Shown here one piece after another: positions 29,946 to 40,848 of a stretch of DNA of 64,000 nucleotides. The number at the start of each line of letters is the position of its first letter. Positions within the stretch are counted from its first letter, which is position 1. The notes beneath the pieces are model-generated. The model made no database searches, was not told the origin of the DNA, and was given only the letters and a program-made list of their open reading frames with translations. This DNA is from Epiperipatus broadwayi (Eukaryota > Onychophora > Udeonychophora > Euonychophora > Peripatidae), in contig JAQFVV010012529.1 in assembly GCA_028023455.1 (NCBI GenBank), positions 3,369,933 through 3,433,932 of the forward strand, given 5' to 3'. The position numbers and the translations under genes were made by a program.

Positions 29946-30240
29946 TTGTAATTAGTGCTCGGGGTATATTAAGATAGAAAATCTTGGTAGACTACAATCT
30001 ACTCCACCCTTCAACCCTGCAGTCATCCATACCATTGAAAATCTGATATGGAACATTCAAATCCCTTGTTGATGCCAATATTACTGGTATGAAAATAGTA
30101 TTGGCATCAATAAGAGATTTAGAAATTTCATTATTAGATTTTCAAGGGTATGGATGGCTGAAAAGTTGGAGGGTATAGTAGATTGAAGCCTGCCCTTTAA
30201 AGTTTTGCTATCTTAATATAAACCGAGCACTGATTACATA
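29946..30240. repeat. Short foldback (MITE-like) element
   Basis: Arms of about 140 bp pair through most of their length. Outer ends are TGTAATTAGTGCTCGG (29947) and its partner ending at 30238. Inner ends are gttgatgccaatatt (30069-30083) and its partner at 30094-30111, around a loop of about 10 bases. It has no coding capacity. The flank 29860-29945 (with accagcactcatcagttgg) recurs at 49526-49560 together with a piece of the arm, which shows a dispersed family. Confidence 0.75.
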
Positions 30241-33200
30241 TATTGAAGCTATATATATATATATGCACACATATGTATGCTTCATGTCAACTTATAAATA
30301 AACAATTCTTAACCGATTTATAATTTAATTTATGGGAAATTTATTTAGTAAAAATTTACTAAAAACATTTTATTCATTATAGGCATGTGTGTTGTGCATA
30401 GTGGTGGTGGGGGTCAGAAAGAGAACCGAGATTAAATAAATAACCTTCTAATTCTAGAAAATTCTAAGATACAATTAATTTAAAATTTGGGTAATTAAAT
30501 TCCTGAACATTTTAATTAGTAAAGGCAGATTAATTATAGAACATAAGTACATTTAAAATTGTTTTGAGATCCAAGCGGCCATCTCGAATTAAAAAAAAAA
30601 AAAAATTATAACAAGTATAATTTAAAACATATATTCTGTTCGATTATAGAAATATAAAAGTATATACATTTTTAGAACCAACAAATATGAAAGAATATAA
30701 TAAAGCCGATAAAATAATTATTACTTCAAAAAAAAAAAAATAGATTTTTAACATATAAACATCTTTATTTTTACATTGATTCACAAATTCTAAATTTTGA
30801 AAGTTAAATGTTAAAATGACAATTTCATAGACAGCTTCATCACAAGTTTCAAAATGCTGAAAAAAATGATATGTAATATGTCTTTACCTGAGGTAATTTT
30901 TCTATGAAAAAATTACAAAAACTGTGATTGTTAACTTCCATTCTTACTAGCTGACCTATATGTTCTTTCATATCAGAGTATATTCTAGAAATGTTTGGTT
31001 GTCCTTCCATGTAGGTATCTGTTAGAAATATATTTGGTTTTTAGTGGGGAGGGAGGAATAACACGAATAATTTACAAGATGTTGAGGACTTCAATAAATT
31101 GTAATGTATATTATTATATATTACTTTATTATATTATATTAGTGAAAAATGGGGTGCGACCTAAAATGTGTATTTTTTTCAAGTAAATAAAGTGTATTCA
31201 AAAAAATAAGTATCAAACAAAAATTTATTGAAGATAAAATGAACAAAAAAAAAAAAAATCAAACATCAAAATAAACGAATTTATTATTAGCATTGATTAT
31301 ATATGTGTGTGGGAGATGAAATATGAGAGTTGATGGCTGAGGGTATATGATGAGTCTGGATGTGCATGTTTTTATATCATTCAAATGTATTGTCTAAAAT
31401 TCTATCATATATACATATATTGTTTTCTACATACATACATATATATATATCAAATTCTATCTTATATATAGTTTTCTACATATTGTAACTGATTAAATCT
31501 GTCAATGCTGATGATCAATCTGATCTGATCAAAAATCTAAAAAAAATCTAATTTAATCTAATCTAGCTCAATCGGGTCGCCATTATGTAATAAACCACCA
31601 TAAAGCACTAATAATCTCTACTAAAACCTAATTTGTTTAAGCTATATGTAAAATGAAAGAATAATGAGATTATCTGCTCCAGACATCAACAAATCTATCA
31701 TGATTACAAAGTAAATTGCAATGAGCAGTGAAATTGTATATCATTGCCGTAAACAATAATATATGATTAAGCTAACTATTTGATTAGTAATTTAATGAAA
31801 ATCAAATCAATAACTAAAGCAGATTCCAATATACTTTATTAATCTATTGTTATTATAATAATTCAAACCTATTTAATATTTAATGATACTGTATTTTATC
31901 TAAACAGATGAGCTTCTAAATAACTATAATCGCATTTTTACAAAACATTTTTAAATATATACGCTATTTAAATGTTGAAACAAAATAATCCTTTGCTCAA
32001 ATGTATATCTAGTTTAATAAAACGCTAAATAGAAAGTATAAACATTTCATTCATATCTTTCAATAAAGCGATACATAATTATTTCTACTTTAATATTTAA
32101 TTAACAATATTCTATTGAAATCAACTAGTTTTTATATTCTTCTGGAAAACACTTTGAAAACTTATGCATTCCTTTAAATGTTTAAACAAATTAGTCTATG
32201 TCTACTTTAATAAGATGCTATAACGTAATGTATAAATAATTTATTCGTATCTTCCAATAAAATGATACATAATTATTGCTTCGTTTATATTTTAAAATAG
32301 AATACTCCACGAGAATTTATTATCAACAAATCTATTAGATAATTTCTAACTCTACAATGCCCGATCACATTATATAAAAGATATATTAAGTTTTCATTGG
32401 ATGTTTATTAACTTATAATTATTATTATTATTTATTGGAATCTTCAAATAATCGAATATAAATTGGTTTTGGTAACAATTAAACTATATAATTATAATTG
32501 ACATTTATTCCAATTCAAAGATAATATTCAATTAAACCAGTCAATGAAATCTGTACTCTTCATTTTAGAAAAGTTTAAAAAAGTATTTAAGACAAGTTAT
32601 TCTAAACCAATGATAAAATACGATCTATTCAGATTTTTATGACGGGACTAGACAAGCAAAGAAATAATCAATTCTAAGCTAATGATATTAACTAAAATAA
32701 AACAATGTATAATATTCGAATGCAGAAATTTATATAAAATTTATGTGAATAAAATTTAAAAAAATGATAATATGCAAAACATACCATATTTTATATTCTA
32801 GTTCACTTAAAAAGTTGAGTTTGAATTTTGAACCGAATTTTAAAATAAAATCCTCATGCAATCCAAATAAAAAAGAAATGAAACGAGTCGTAGCATTTAA
32901 ATCAACTCAATTTATTGGATTATAAAAAAAAAAATTGGTAAAATTAATAACAAAATACAATAGAAAAATAATTATATTTCTAATTGATTGAATTAATAAA
33001 AAAAATGATAAAATTTCTGTGGGTAACTCTAAACTGTGTTGCAAAACTAATGACACGTATATAAAAAAAATGAATGGGAGGAGAGATTTTGAATATGTTA
33101 ATGAAAAATTTTCTAGATAACAGATGCCAAATATATGCAATTAAATAAAATGGATCTCTATTTGTTCATTAACATAATAATTGAACAAACATAAAATAAA

Positions 33201-33302
33201 ACTATATTTAAACTTCTTTTCTGTCAGATATTTCAAGTTAAAATTTAAAACATACAAAATTCAAAACTTAATATTTAAAAAAACATCGGTTGCATTAGAG
33301 TT
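30241..33302. other. AT-rich intergenic DNA with a diverged duplication
   Basis: No gene was recognised. A diverged direct duplication with a period of about 206 bp covers roughly 31960-32330. Paired blocks include 'tttaaatgttgaaacaaa' with 'tttaaatgtttaaacaaa' and 'gatacataattattt' with 'gatacataattattg'. A short block near 31365-31435 (tttttatatcattcaaatgta) recurs near 35668. Confidence 0.6.
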
Positions 33303-33405
33303 TAAACAAAGGCAAAACTCCCCATACAGTAGTGCCACCCTGTGCCAAACAGAGTAATCAATGGATGCCAGAAGGCTTGTGCATAAAATCCCTATCTAGT
33401 GCCTA

Positions 33406-33472
33406 CTCATCCAATATCCCCAGACTAGTTTCTGGCTTGTGGCCATCATCAGTGAGGAGCCTTGGATCTGAG
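33406..33472 (-). ncRNA. Type I hammerhead ribozyme, left arm
   Basis: The - strand sequence is identical to the right-arm motif at 33917-33983. It has stem I in three blocks, core CTGATGA, stem II TGGC/GCCA with loop CACAA, GAAA, stem III AC-TA-GT and cleavage after GTC (between 33423 and 33422). All conserved core positions are present. Because it lies in the inverted arm, it is transcribed only from the opposite strand to the right-arm copy. Confidence 0.82.
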
Positions 33473-33916
33473 AGCATTGCACCTAGATCTTAGGATCTAA
33501 TGCAACCCTCCAGCAGACACCTTTTAACTCTACTTTACTACAAAACTATGAGAATGAAATTGAAAACATTGTTAATATCTTCAATCTAAGCTCAATAGCT
33601 TATATAGTCATATGGGTCTGAACTCAATTCAGCACCCATACATTTTGGTGTCTTTGGCTCTTAAACAACCATAGCCACCACTATCCTTTAACACCAATCC
33701 TGCCTAATAGGATAGTGGTGGCTATGGTTGTTTAAGAGCCAAAGACACCAAAATGTATGGATGCTGAATTGAGTTCAGACCCATATGACTATATAAGCTA
33801 TTGAGCTTAGATTGAAGATATTAACAATGTTTTCAATTTCATTCTCATAGTTTTGTAGTAAAGTAGAGTTAAATGCTGGAGGGTTGCATTAGATCCTAAG
33901 ATCTAGGTGCAGTGCT

Positions 33917-33983
33917 CTCAGATCCAAGGCTCCTCACTGATGATGGCCACAAGCCAGAAACTAGTCTGGGGATATTGGATGAG
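33917..33983 (+). ncRNA. Type I hammerhead ribozyme, right arm
   Basis: Stem I pairs CTC/GAG, ATCCAA (33922-33927) with TTGGAT (33975-33980), and TCCTCA (33931-33936) with TGGGGA (33967-33972, one G-U), with an internal loop GGC/TA. The core CTGATGA is 33937-33943. Stem II is TGGC/GCCA (33944-33947 and 33953-33956) with loop CACAA. GAAA is 33957-33960. The palindromic ACTAGT forms a minimal stem III, and GTC places cleavage between 33966 and 33967. Every invariant hammerhead position is intact. A stem III this short is usually better formed in a dimer, as known for minimal type I hammerheads. Confidence 0.85.
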
Positions 33984-34439
33984 TAGGCACTAGATAGGGA
34001 TTTTACGCACAAGCCTTCTGGTATCCATTGATTAGTCTGTTTGGCACAGGGTGGCACTACTGTATGGGGAGTTTTGCCTTTGTTTACAACAAATTATGTG
34101 CTAGTATAGATGGTGATCATGTGATGTTTGATGGTTTAATACGAGTTTAAATAATCTGTAAATGAATCTCACTGAATCCTTCATTTTGTAAACCCTATTA
34201 AATCTAAATGTACACTATCTATGATCTAAAATAAAATGTAAATTATTCTTTTGAAAAATATATGAAAATATTCACACATATGCATAAAAAATCATACCCT
34301 AAGTAAAAGTCCGTTTTCATTATCCATTGATTCATTGTACCTTTTTTTTTATTGTCAGTCCTGAGATGTAGAGATGAGTTTATTTCAGAGAAACGATAAG
34401 TTGAACTTTCAATGTTTCCTTTCATTGGCAATAATGTTC

Positions 34440-34955
34440 AGATAGAATAATCCGTGAACTTTAATAACAGTTTTTTTTTCTTTTTCATTTTTAAAGAGAG
34501 TGGAATTTAACTAGCCTTTTTATAATATAAATTAATCCAGTCAATCCTGAATATTTTTTTAGCTTGTAATATAGTATCCATCCAATACAATGTTAGTTAT
34601 ATTCGGATTTTTAAACTTGGAATCTCTTTGTTTTTAAAAAAATAGCCGATTTCATACAACACCTTTTTTTCTTTTTTAAATAGGTTTCCCTTCTCACATT
34701 TTTGCTGTTGTCCTCTCTGGAACTCCTTCACCAACTTCCATTCGAATGAATGGGCAGACAATTTAAGTTTCTTTTCTTCCATATTTTTATAGTTTAACAG
34801 TTTCAAAATTATTGAAGAATTCTTTTATTTAAAAGAACACTGAAACATGTCTTCTTGGCAATGACAAAAAAAGATGAGAACTCCCTCTTACAGTCCTTTC
34901 TGGCTATTTATACCATACTATTTCTGACATTATGGCTGTCATAACAACTGTTGAT
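34440..34955 (-). mobile_element. Possible LTR or promoter remnant
   Basis: On the - strand a canonical TATAAATA (34912-34905) lies about 40 bases after TGTTATGACAG. It is followed by AATAAA (34829-34824) and then an open frame of 69 codons (34806-34597) rich in Lys and Glu that matches nothing recognised. The order resembles a short LTR followed by a leader or gag start. No second LTR, primer-binding site or target duplication is visible, so it may be coincidental. Confidence 0.22.
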
Positions 34956-37900
34956 ATTCACCCAAAGCTCGATCGCAAACGATATGTTCCAGTGTTTTCC
35001 TGCTTTGTTTTGCAAGTGCGATGTAAGTTTAGAGAAAAATGAATACATTGAAATGAAATCTAAGTTTGATTTGATTTTTACTTTATTTTTAAACCAAAAT
35101 AAAGAATTAATATTACAACCTTGTTATCTTTTATAAATATAAATAATTTACATATGTTTTTTAATATTTTTAAAAAAAATTAATTTACAAACAAAAATAT
35201 CTGACATAAAAACATTCAATTATATGTAATAATGTTACTATGGTAACTGCAGTAACAGAAATAAAAATATGAAATAATACTGATCCTATTCAAGTAAACT
35301 TTTATATCATACTAAATTATTTCCAAAATTTATTTATTTGCCTATATGTTTTTCTTGAGTTTGATTATAACGAATTTAGTATTTTGAAGCTAGAATTAGC
35401 AGTAAACAATACTATTTAAAAAGCTTTAGGCTGCTATGGTTATCAATTTAAACTTATATTTTCAAGATCCCCCATTATCCATTTATCAAGTAAAAGAAAA
35501 ACCAAACGATCAATAAACTTCTTTATTTTTTTATTATTAAATACTTTGATGATTAATCTAAATATTCACAATATATATAAAATTCTATGGTATATATATT
35601 ATTTTCTACACTTATATATATAAAAAAGGGAATAAAAAGTAGGTCACTAAACTAATTCAAATAAAAGTTTTTATATCATTCAAATGTAATCTATCGTATA
35701 TATATTTCTACATATATTTAATTATATAAAACAATAATAATAATAAAAAAAAATAAAACTAATTCAATACTCACAGAATCCTGGCTAAACATTAGCATCA
35801 GTTTCAAATTTGAGTCCAGTTATGAAGGCATCAGATGTAGATAAAAATGACATTCTTTTTTCTTTTTGATATAATTCTTTTTTTTGACTGTTGTTTCTAA
35901 TTTTTTTTTATTATATAAGTTTCTAGAAAAAGAGTGCTCATAAACGCACATCTGTGATTAGATGTAAATATCAAGCTGTAAACAAATGCAATTCGATGTA
36001 AAAAATGATTAACAGTTATTAAATAATAATAAAAAAAAATTAAAAATTGTATTTTACAAAAACCATCATAAAAAATCCAAATTTCGTCTTAGAAAAAAAA
36101 GTAATACCTCAAATAAATGAGAAAAAGATAGTGGATCGAATGGTCTAAGACCTATAAGTGTACTATTTACCAATTCTGTGCAAACTCAGTTGAAAGTAAA
36201 TTTTTGAACAGGTATTCTTAAGGGCTCTTTGGACTCAAGGAGTTTATTAAGTAAAAAAAAGTCTCTTTGAATTTTATATTTACGAGAATGTTTTCAATAT
36301 TTTACCTTGCAGTAAAAGGTGCTAATGTATGTTAATTACTACCAAAGATGCAGTAGACAAAAGGCATTAGGAATTTGAAAAACTTTACTAATTAATAAAA
36401 TAGATACAAGATTAACTTGTCATTAAAATAATCAAAATTGTTATCAGCAAAATATGTTTTAATTAAAATTTAAAAATAAATGTATATGGCTTTAAATTTA
36501 ATATTATAAATTTATATGTGAAAATATTAAGTGTTTAAAAAACTTTAGTAATATTGTAAATTAAATCAAATATGATATGTGATTTTCTATGTGAGCAAAG
36601 AAATAAATAAGTTTATTAAATCTTCAATTTTGAAGTTTGTTTTAAAATAAATGACCAATCAGGATTAAGAGATTGTTAATGTTTATATCACTGCTTAATA
36701 AAAAAAAAAAGCAGACAATTTAAAAAAAAAACAAACAGATAAAATAACTAGAAGTGACAGTGATCATTAATTATCGTGAAGTTTTTAAATATATTTAAAG
36801 TTTGATTTTGAAATTTCAGAAACATAATAAATATTGCGAATATGTATAAGTAAAATATAGAATAGTATAAAAATACCATACTTCATCAAGAGAAAGGTTT
36901 TGACTTCTGTTGTTCATTCACTTTGAGATAAATACATTGCTTAAAACAAAATTTCTACCATGATTACAAGAAAAATGCTTCTTTTAAATCCCATACTGGA
37001 ATATAGATGGGCTAAAATTTTTGGAAAGATACTCATAACTATTGATGTCTGTTTTACTTATTTTAAAAAGTACTTAAAATTAATCAATTATTTGATTAAT
37101 AATAGACCCGATTTAAATCTTAAAAAATTATTAATTAATGAAATATTTTGTAAAAACAAAGAAAACGCTGCTTGTTATAATAAACAAAACTATTTAAATA
37201 AGAAGAATTAAGCATATTTTATAGAATTAAGATAATGATGTTATAAATAGTAAAAAAACGTTATTAAAATACAATTGAATTGATATATGAAAACCATATA
37301 ATAAGTATCTAGTATCATACAAGTAAAATATTTAAATTGGAAGAAAAAAACTTATAATTCTTTAAAGATTTTAAATGATTGATAAACTTTTCCTATGATG
37401 AAGTATAGAATGAAGGATAAGTGAAGAACTATATGAACAAATTAATCAATGAAAATTGCTCATATATAAATTGAAATATATTATAAATGTCTAGAATTAT
37501 ATGATTAGATTTATTAAATATAATTCATGAACAAAAATTTAATTTTGGTATAAATAAATATGTTCTTATAATGAATAGTATAACTTTCCAATGAAAGATT
37601 TAAAAGGAAAACGTTCAAAACAATAATTCACAAAAAGAATTTGTAAACAATAATCTTAGTGAATGAGCACAGATTAAAAATTAACCTTATGAAATTCCAA
37701 GATTATTAACTTTTAGTTCTATATAGTGCTACAAAACATTAAACAACATTTATATATATACAAGTTTTTGTTATGGAAAATTTTATATTTACTTTCATTG
37801 TGATTAGGGAAGAAGTAGATAGGAAATTAAAGTAGTTTCTTTCAGTGAAACTCTTGATATTCTTTGGTTGTCAAAGGAATTAATACATGTCAATAATATT

Positions 37901-38148
37901 AATGTGTTTAGATTTCAAATGTAAGAAAGAAGAGAACTATGGATGTATTTATTGAAAAAAAAAAAGAATTCATTTGGTTTATATTAATGGTAATATTTGT
38001 TATCATTTGGATTCATAAAAAAAAAAATTTTTTTTTAAGGTAAAATATAGAATTAAGATAAAATTAGTTTTTTTAAAAAAGATATTTTAACTTTCTATTT
38101 ATATTATGACTATGTTGAAGATATTAAAAGTAATAGAGTATGATATAT
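34956..38148. other. AT-rich intergenic DNA
   Basis: No gene or recognisable element was found. Open frames such as 34951-35136 and 36960-37211 are low-complexity, Lys/Asn/Ile-rich chance frames. A small piece near 35580-35710 repeats sequence from 31365-31440. Confidence 0.6.
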
Positions 38149-40328
38149 TATAACGGTCCAAAATGAAGTGGAAGAAGCGTGTCTTTATGTATCTTTATTT
38201 AATCTATATCTGAAATATAAAAATAATAAAAGCCACTGCCAGTAATTGACACACAAACAATATTTATTTATGCACATATATAATCATTTTAAATTTGAGG
38301 AATAACATTTATTATTTAGCCATGCATTTGCATAGAGTCAACAGCCTAAAAAGGACTATGATTATGGAGCTGCAAGGGCTCCGAAAGCACTAAGTCCATA
38401 AAATAGAAGCTTACTAATAATAAACTTAAAGTTTCACCTCAGCTATTAATTTTAGCTTTTCAGTAATATTAACTTTTAATTTAAATTATTATTTTAAGAT
38501 TTTAAATCATTCACACAGATGAAATTTATATTTATTTTAAGATTGTCGAGTATGAATAAACTACATAGATTTGCATTAGAAAAGAAAATATTCTATCCTT
38601 ATTTAACCTTAGGCCAAAAGTTCGCAGTTAAACCAACGTCAATCCATCTGATATATTGATGTATTCAATGTAACATGAATACGGCAACACAAAAATCATA
38701 CTATCAGGAATGTACCTCTGAACAGCAGGGTTAAGAGAAGAAATTGTTTCTCACCCAGAACAGGAATGTGACGTCTGTCAGGCAAGAAAAACAATAAAAA
38801 AGAAAACTCCATAGGAAGGGACTGCGGTCCTTTTTGCCAACTTACGATCCCATCCATAGGCAAAACAGGAGTTTGTGGCATATACAGCGATTCTGCATGT
38901 AGCGAATCTCATACTACATCTACTAATTATACCAATATATCCAATCCATTGACCCAATTCAACTACGGAATGAATAACCCAAGATTACCCTCCCCTAATA
39001 TAACTTTACAAATCTATATAGCCATTCACGCCCGACTTAAATTTAACATTTATATAAATTTGCACAGATGGATTTATAAAAGTTTGTTTTTTAATGTTGA
39101 GCATAGATCGATTACATAGATTACATGCTCAAAAACATTTCAAAACAAACATAAATGATCAAAATATAAAGTCATTGAGGTAATTGCAGAGGGAATTCAC
39201 AAGAAACCCAATAGCATTCATCATAAGATGCCACATTAACACCAATAACTAAAAAGACATCCGAATAAATACATTTTAGATATTCAACATAAGATATCAT
39301 TATTTATCGAATGACTATATATTTTAATCAAATATGAAAGCAAAAACATAATTAAATGTGAACGAATCTATGCAAGCTTCTATGCCCAACTTAAATTTAA
39401 TGCATTTAGTAATTTATACAATATTAATAAATTAAAAAAAAAAAAAGAAATTAAAATGGAAAAATTTTTTTTTTAGCAAACTTAAATGTATAAACTTTAA
39501 ACATTAATTATCAATTTGAAATCTGAAAGTCAGATAAGAGTTCATTTTAAAACTTAGGTTCTGAATATTTAAAGCTTGAATGAAAGTTCTTAATTATTTT
39601 TAAATTTTAAAATTGTTCAGTTCAATAGCTTACAGTAGAAGAGTCAATGGTTCTTGGTGCCAATTCCCTTGATGTCCCCATTGGAAGATCGGTCTGATAT
39701 TCTGGAGGTGGCCTTAGCTGGTTCCATTCTGATATCAGTCATTTCATCTTTAAAATAGAGAGAGAAGGTGATATGTGCGTCCTATCACAACTCTCAAAAA
39801 CAATCAAGCTGCCACTGTCAAACTGTTTTAATCTGAATTGTTTTCCTTTTATAATGATCCTCCGGATTCAATGAACAAAAGATGTCGCTGTTTCATTTTT
39901 TCATTATGGTCTGGGCCTTTATTGCTGCTTCTATATTGGACAAGCTAATTCTTTTCATTCTCTTATCTATATCTTTCCTCTGACTTTTTAATTATATAAG
40001 AGCCCAAAGGGCTAGTTTGCTTTTCAATTAATTTATAAAACAATCATTTCCATTTACTGAGATTATATATAAATCTTTTTACAAAAATCTTTTATCTTTA
40101 CATCTTGTACTTTTTTATAAAAAAGTACGTTCAAATACTTTTTTTATTCATTTATTTAAAAAAAGAAATAATTTTTAAAGTTTTGCATCTGTGCGAATAT
40201 ATATACGTATACATGTTTAACAACTCTTAATTTTTTTAGCTTTTAGTTTTTAATAAATTTATTTTTATTTGCAAACTTAAAGTTTTTTATTTTAAATTAA
40301 TGTAATGGCATATTTATATACCGTTACA
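38149..40328 (-). repeat. Downstream (3') LTR
   Basis: It matches the other LTR closely over its outer about 500 bp at one end and about 560 bp at the other, but differs in the middle. It carries an extra stretch of about 130 bp (near 38318-38450), has one copy of the 0.4 kb unit that is doubled in the other LTR, and holds unrelated sequence at about 39055-39640. Near its - strand start is TATAAATA, and near its end AATAAAG, which fit LTR promoter and poly(A) signals. Confidence 0.72.
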
Positions 40329-40828
40329 TATCAGTAAACTTCCTCAAAAAACAAAAACATTAAAAAAAAAGAATTTACTTAGTGTTAGTAATTACGTTAC
40401 ACAAATTGATTATATATGGAAATTTCAAAAAGGACAAAACTTTTTTTTTAAAAGACAAAACAGTAATTACTCACAAATATAATGATAAAAAAAATTATTG
40501 ACTGTTTATTCTTTACTACCAGCTAAATTTCTGCCCCCTCCCTTCCAAGTTTCTTTTCTTCTACTTTTAAGTATTAATTAGACACGTCAAAATGGTTGGA
40601 TTTTGAACAAGACTTTTTTTAAAAAAATTGATTTATATTAATTATTATGTTTTATTCCTCGCATTTATTTTTACATATGCACAATTTTTCTTACTGGCAG
40701 TATCTTTAAAACAAAATTCAAAGTATAACTTTACGTTAATACAAAAAAATATATACTAATTTCAGAAACATATTACTGGCTTAATTCATTTTTAAAATTC
40801 TCAGGGTATTGATGGTTTATTAAAAATT
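40329..40828 (-). other. Deleted internal region of LTR element
   Basis: About 500 bp remain between the primer-binding site and the downstream LTR. The - strand has two purine-rich runs. GAGGAAG lies close to the LTR (about 40340) and GGAAGGGAGGGGGCAG at about 40530-40546; either could be the polypurine tract. No gag, protease, RT or integrase motif is visible. Confidence 0.55.
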
Positions 40829-40846
40829 GCCCCACGTTGGGCGTCA
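40829..40846 (-). promoter_or_regulatory. tRNA primer-binding site of LTR element
   Basis: The - strand reads TGACGCCCAACGTGGGGC, two bases after the LTR end. It is close to the TGGCGCCCAACGTGGGGC type of primer-binding site common in Gypsy-like elements, with one substitution (A for G) in the TGG that pairs with the tRNA CCA end. It fixes the - strand orientation of the element. Confidence 0.72.
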
Positions 40847-40848
40847 AT

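Larger units (their letters stand above)
33303..34086. repeat. Near-perfect 0.8 kb palindrome carrying two hammerhead ribozymes
   Basis: The left arm 33303-33686 and right arm 33710-34086 are almost identical reverse complements. They differ by about a dozen substitutions and a few small indels over about 380 bp, around a 23-base loop. No protein frame is present. Each arm carries a complete hammerhead motif, on the - strand in the left arm and on the + strand in the right arm. Decayed relatives at 53300-53928 and 54073-54467 show this is a mobile family. It may be a non-autonomous Penelope-type foldback or an animal retrozyme-like element; neither is proven. A transcript across it could form a long hairpin. 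Confidence 0.92.

Noticed and set aside
36960-37211. 83-codon + strand frame starting with ATG
   Set aside because: Lys/Asn/Ile-rich low-complexity composition and no motif; typical of chance frames in AT-rich intergenic DNA.
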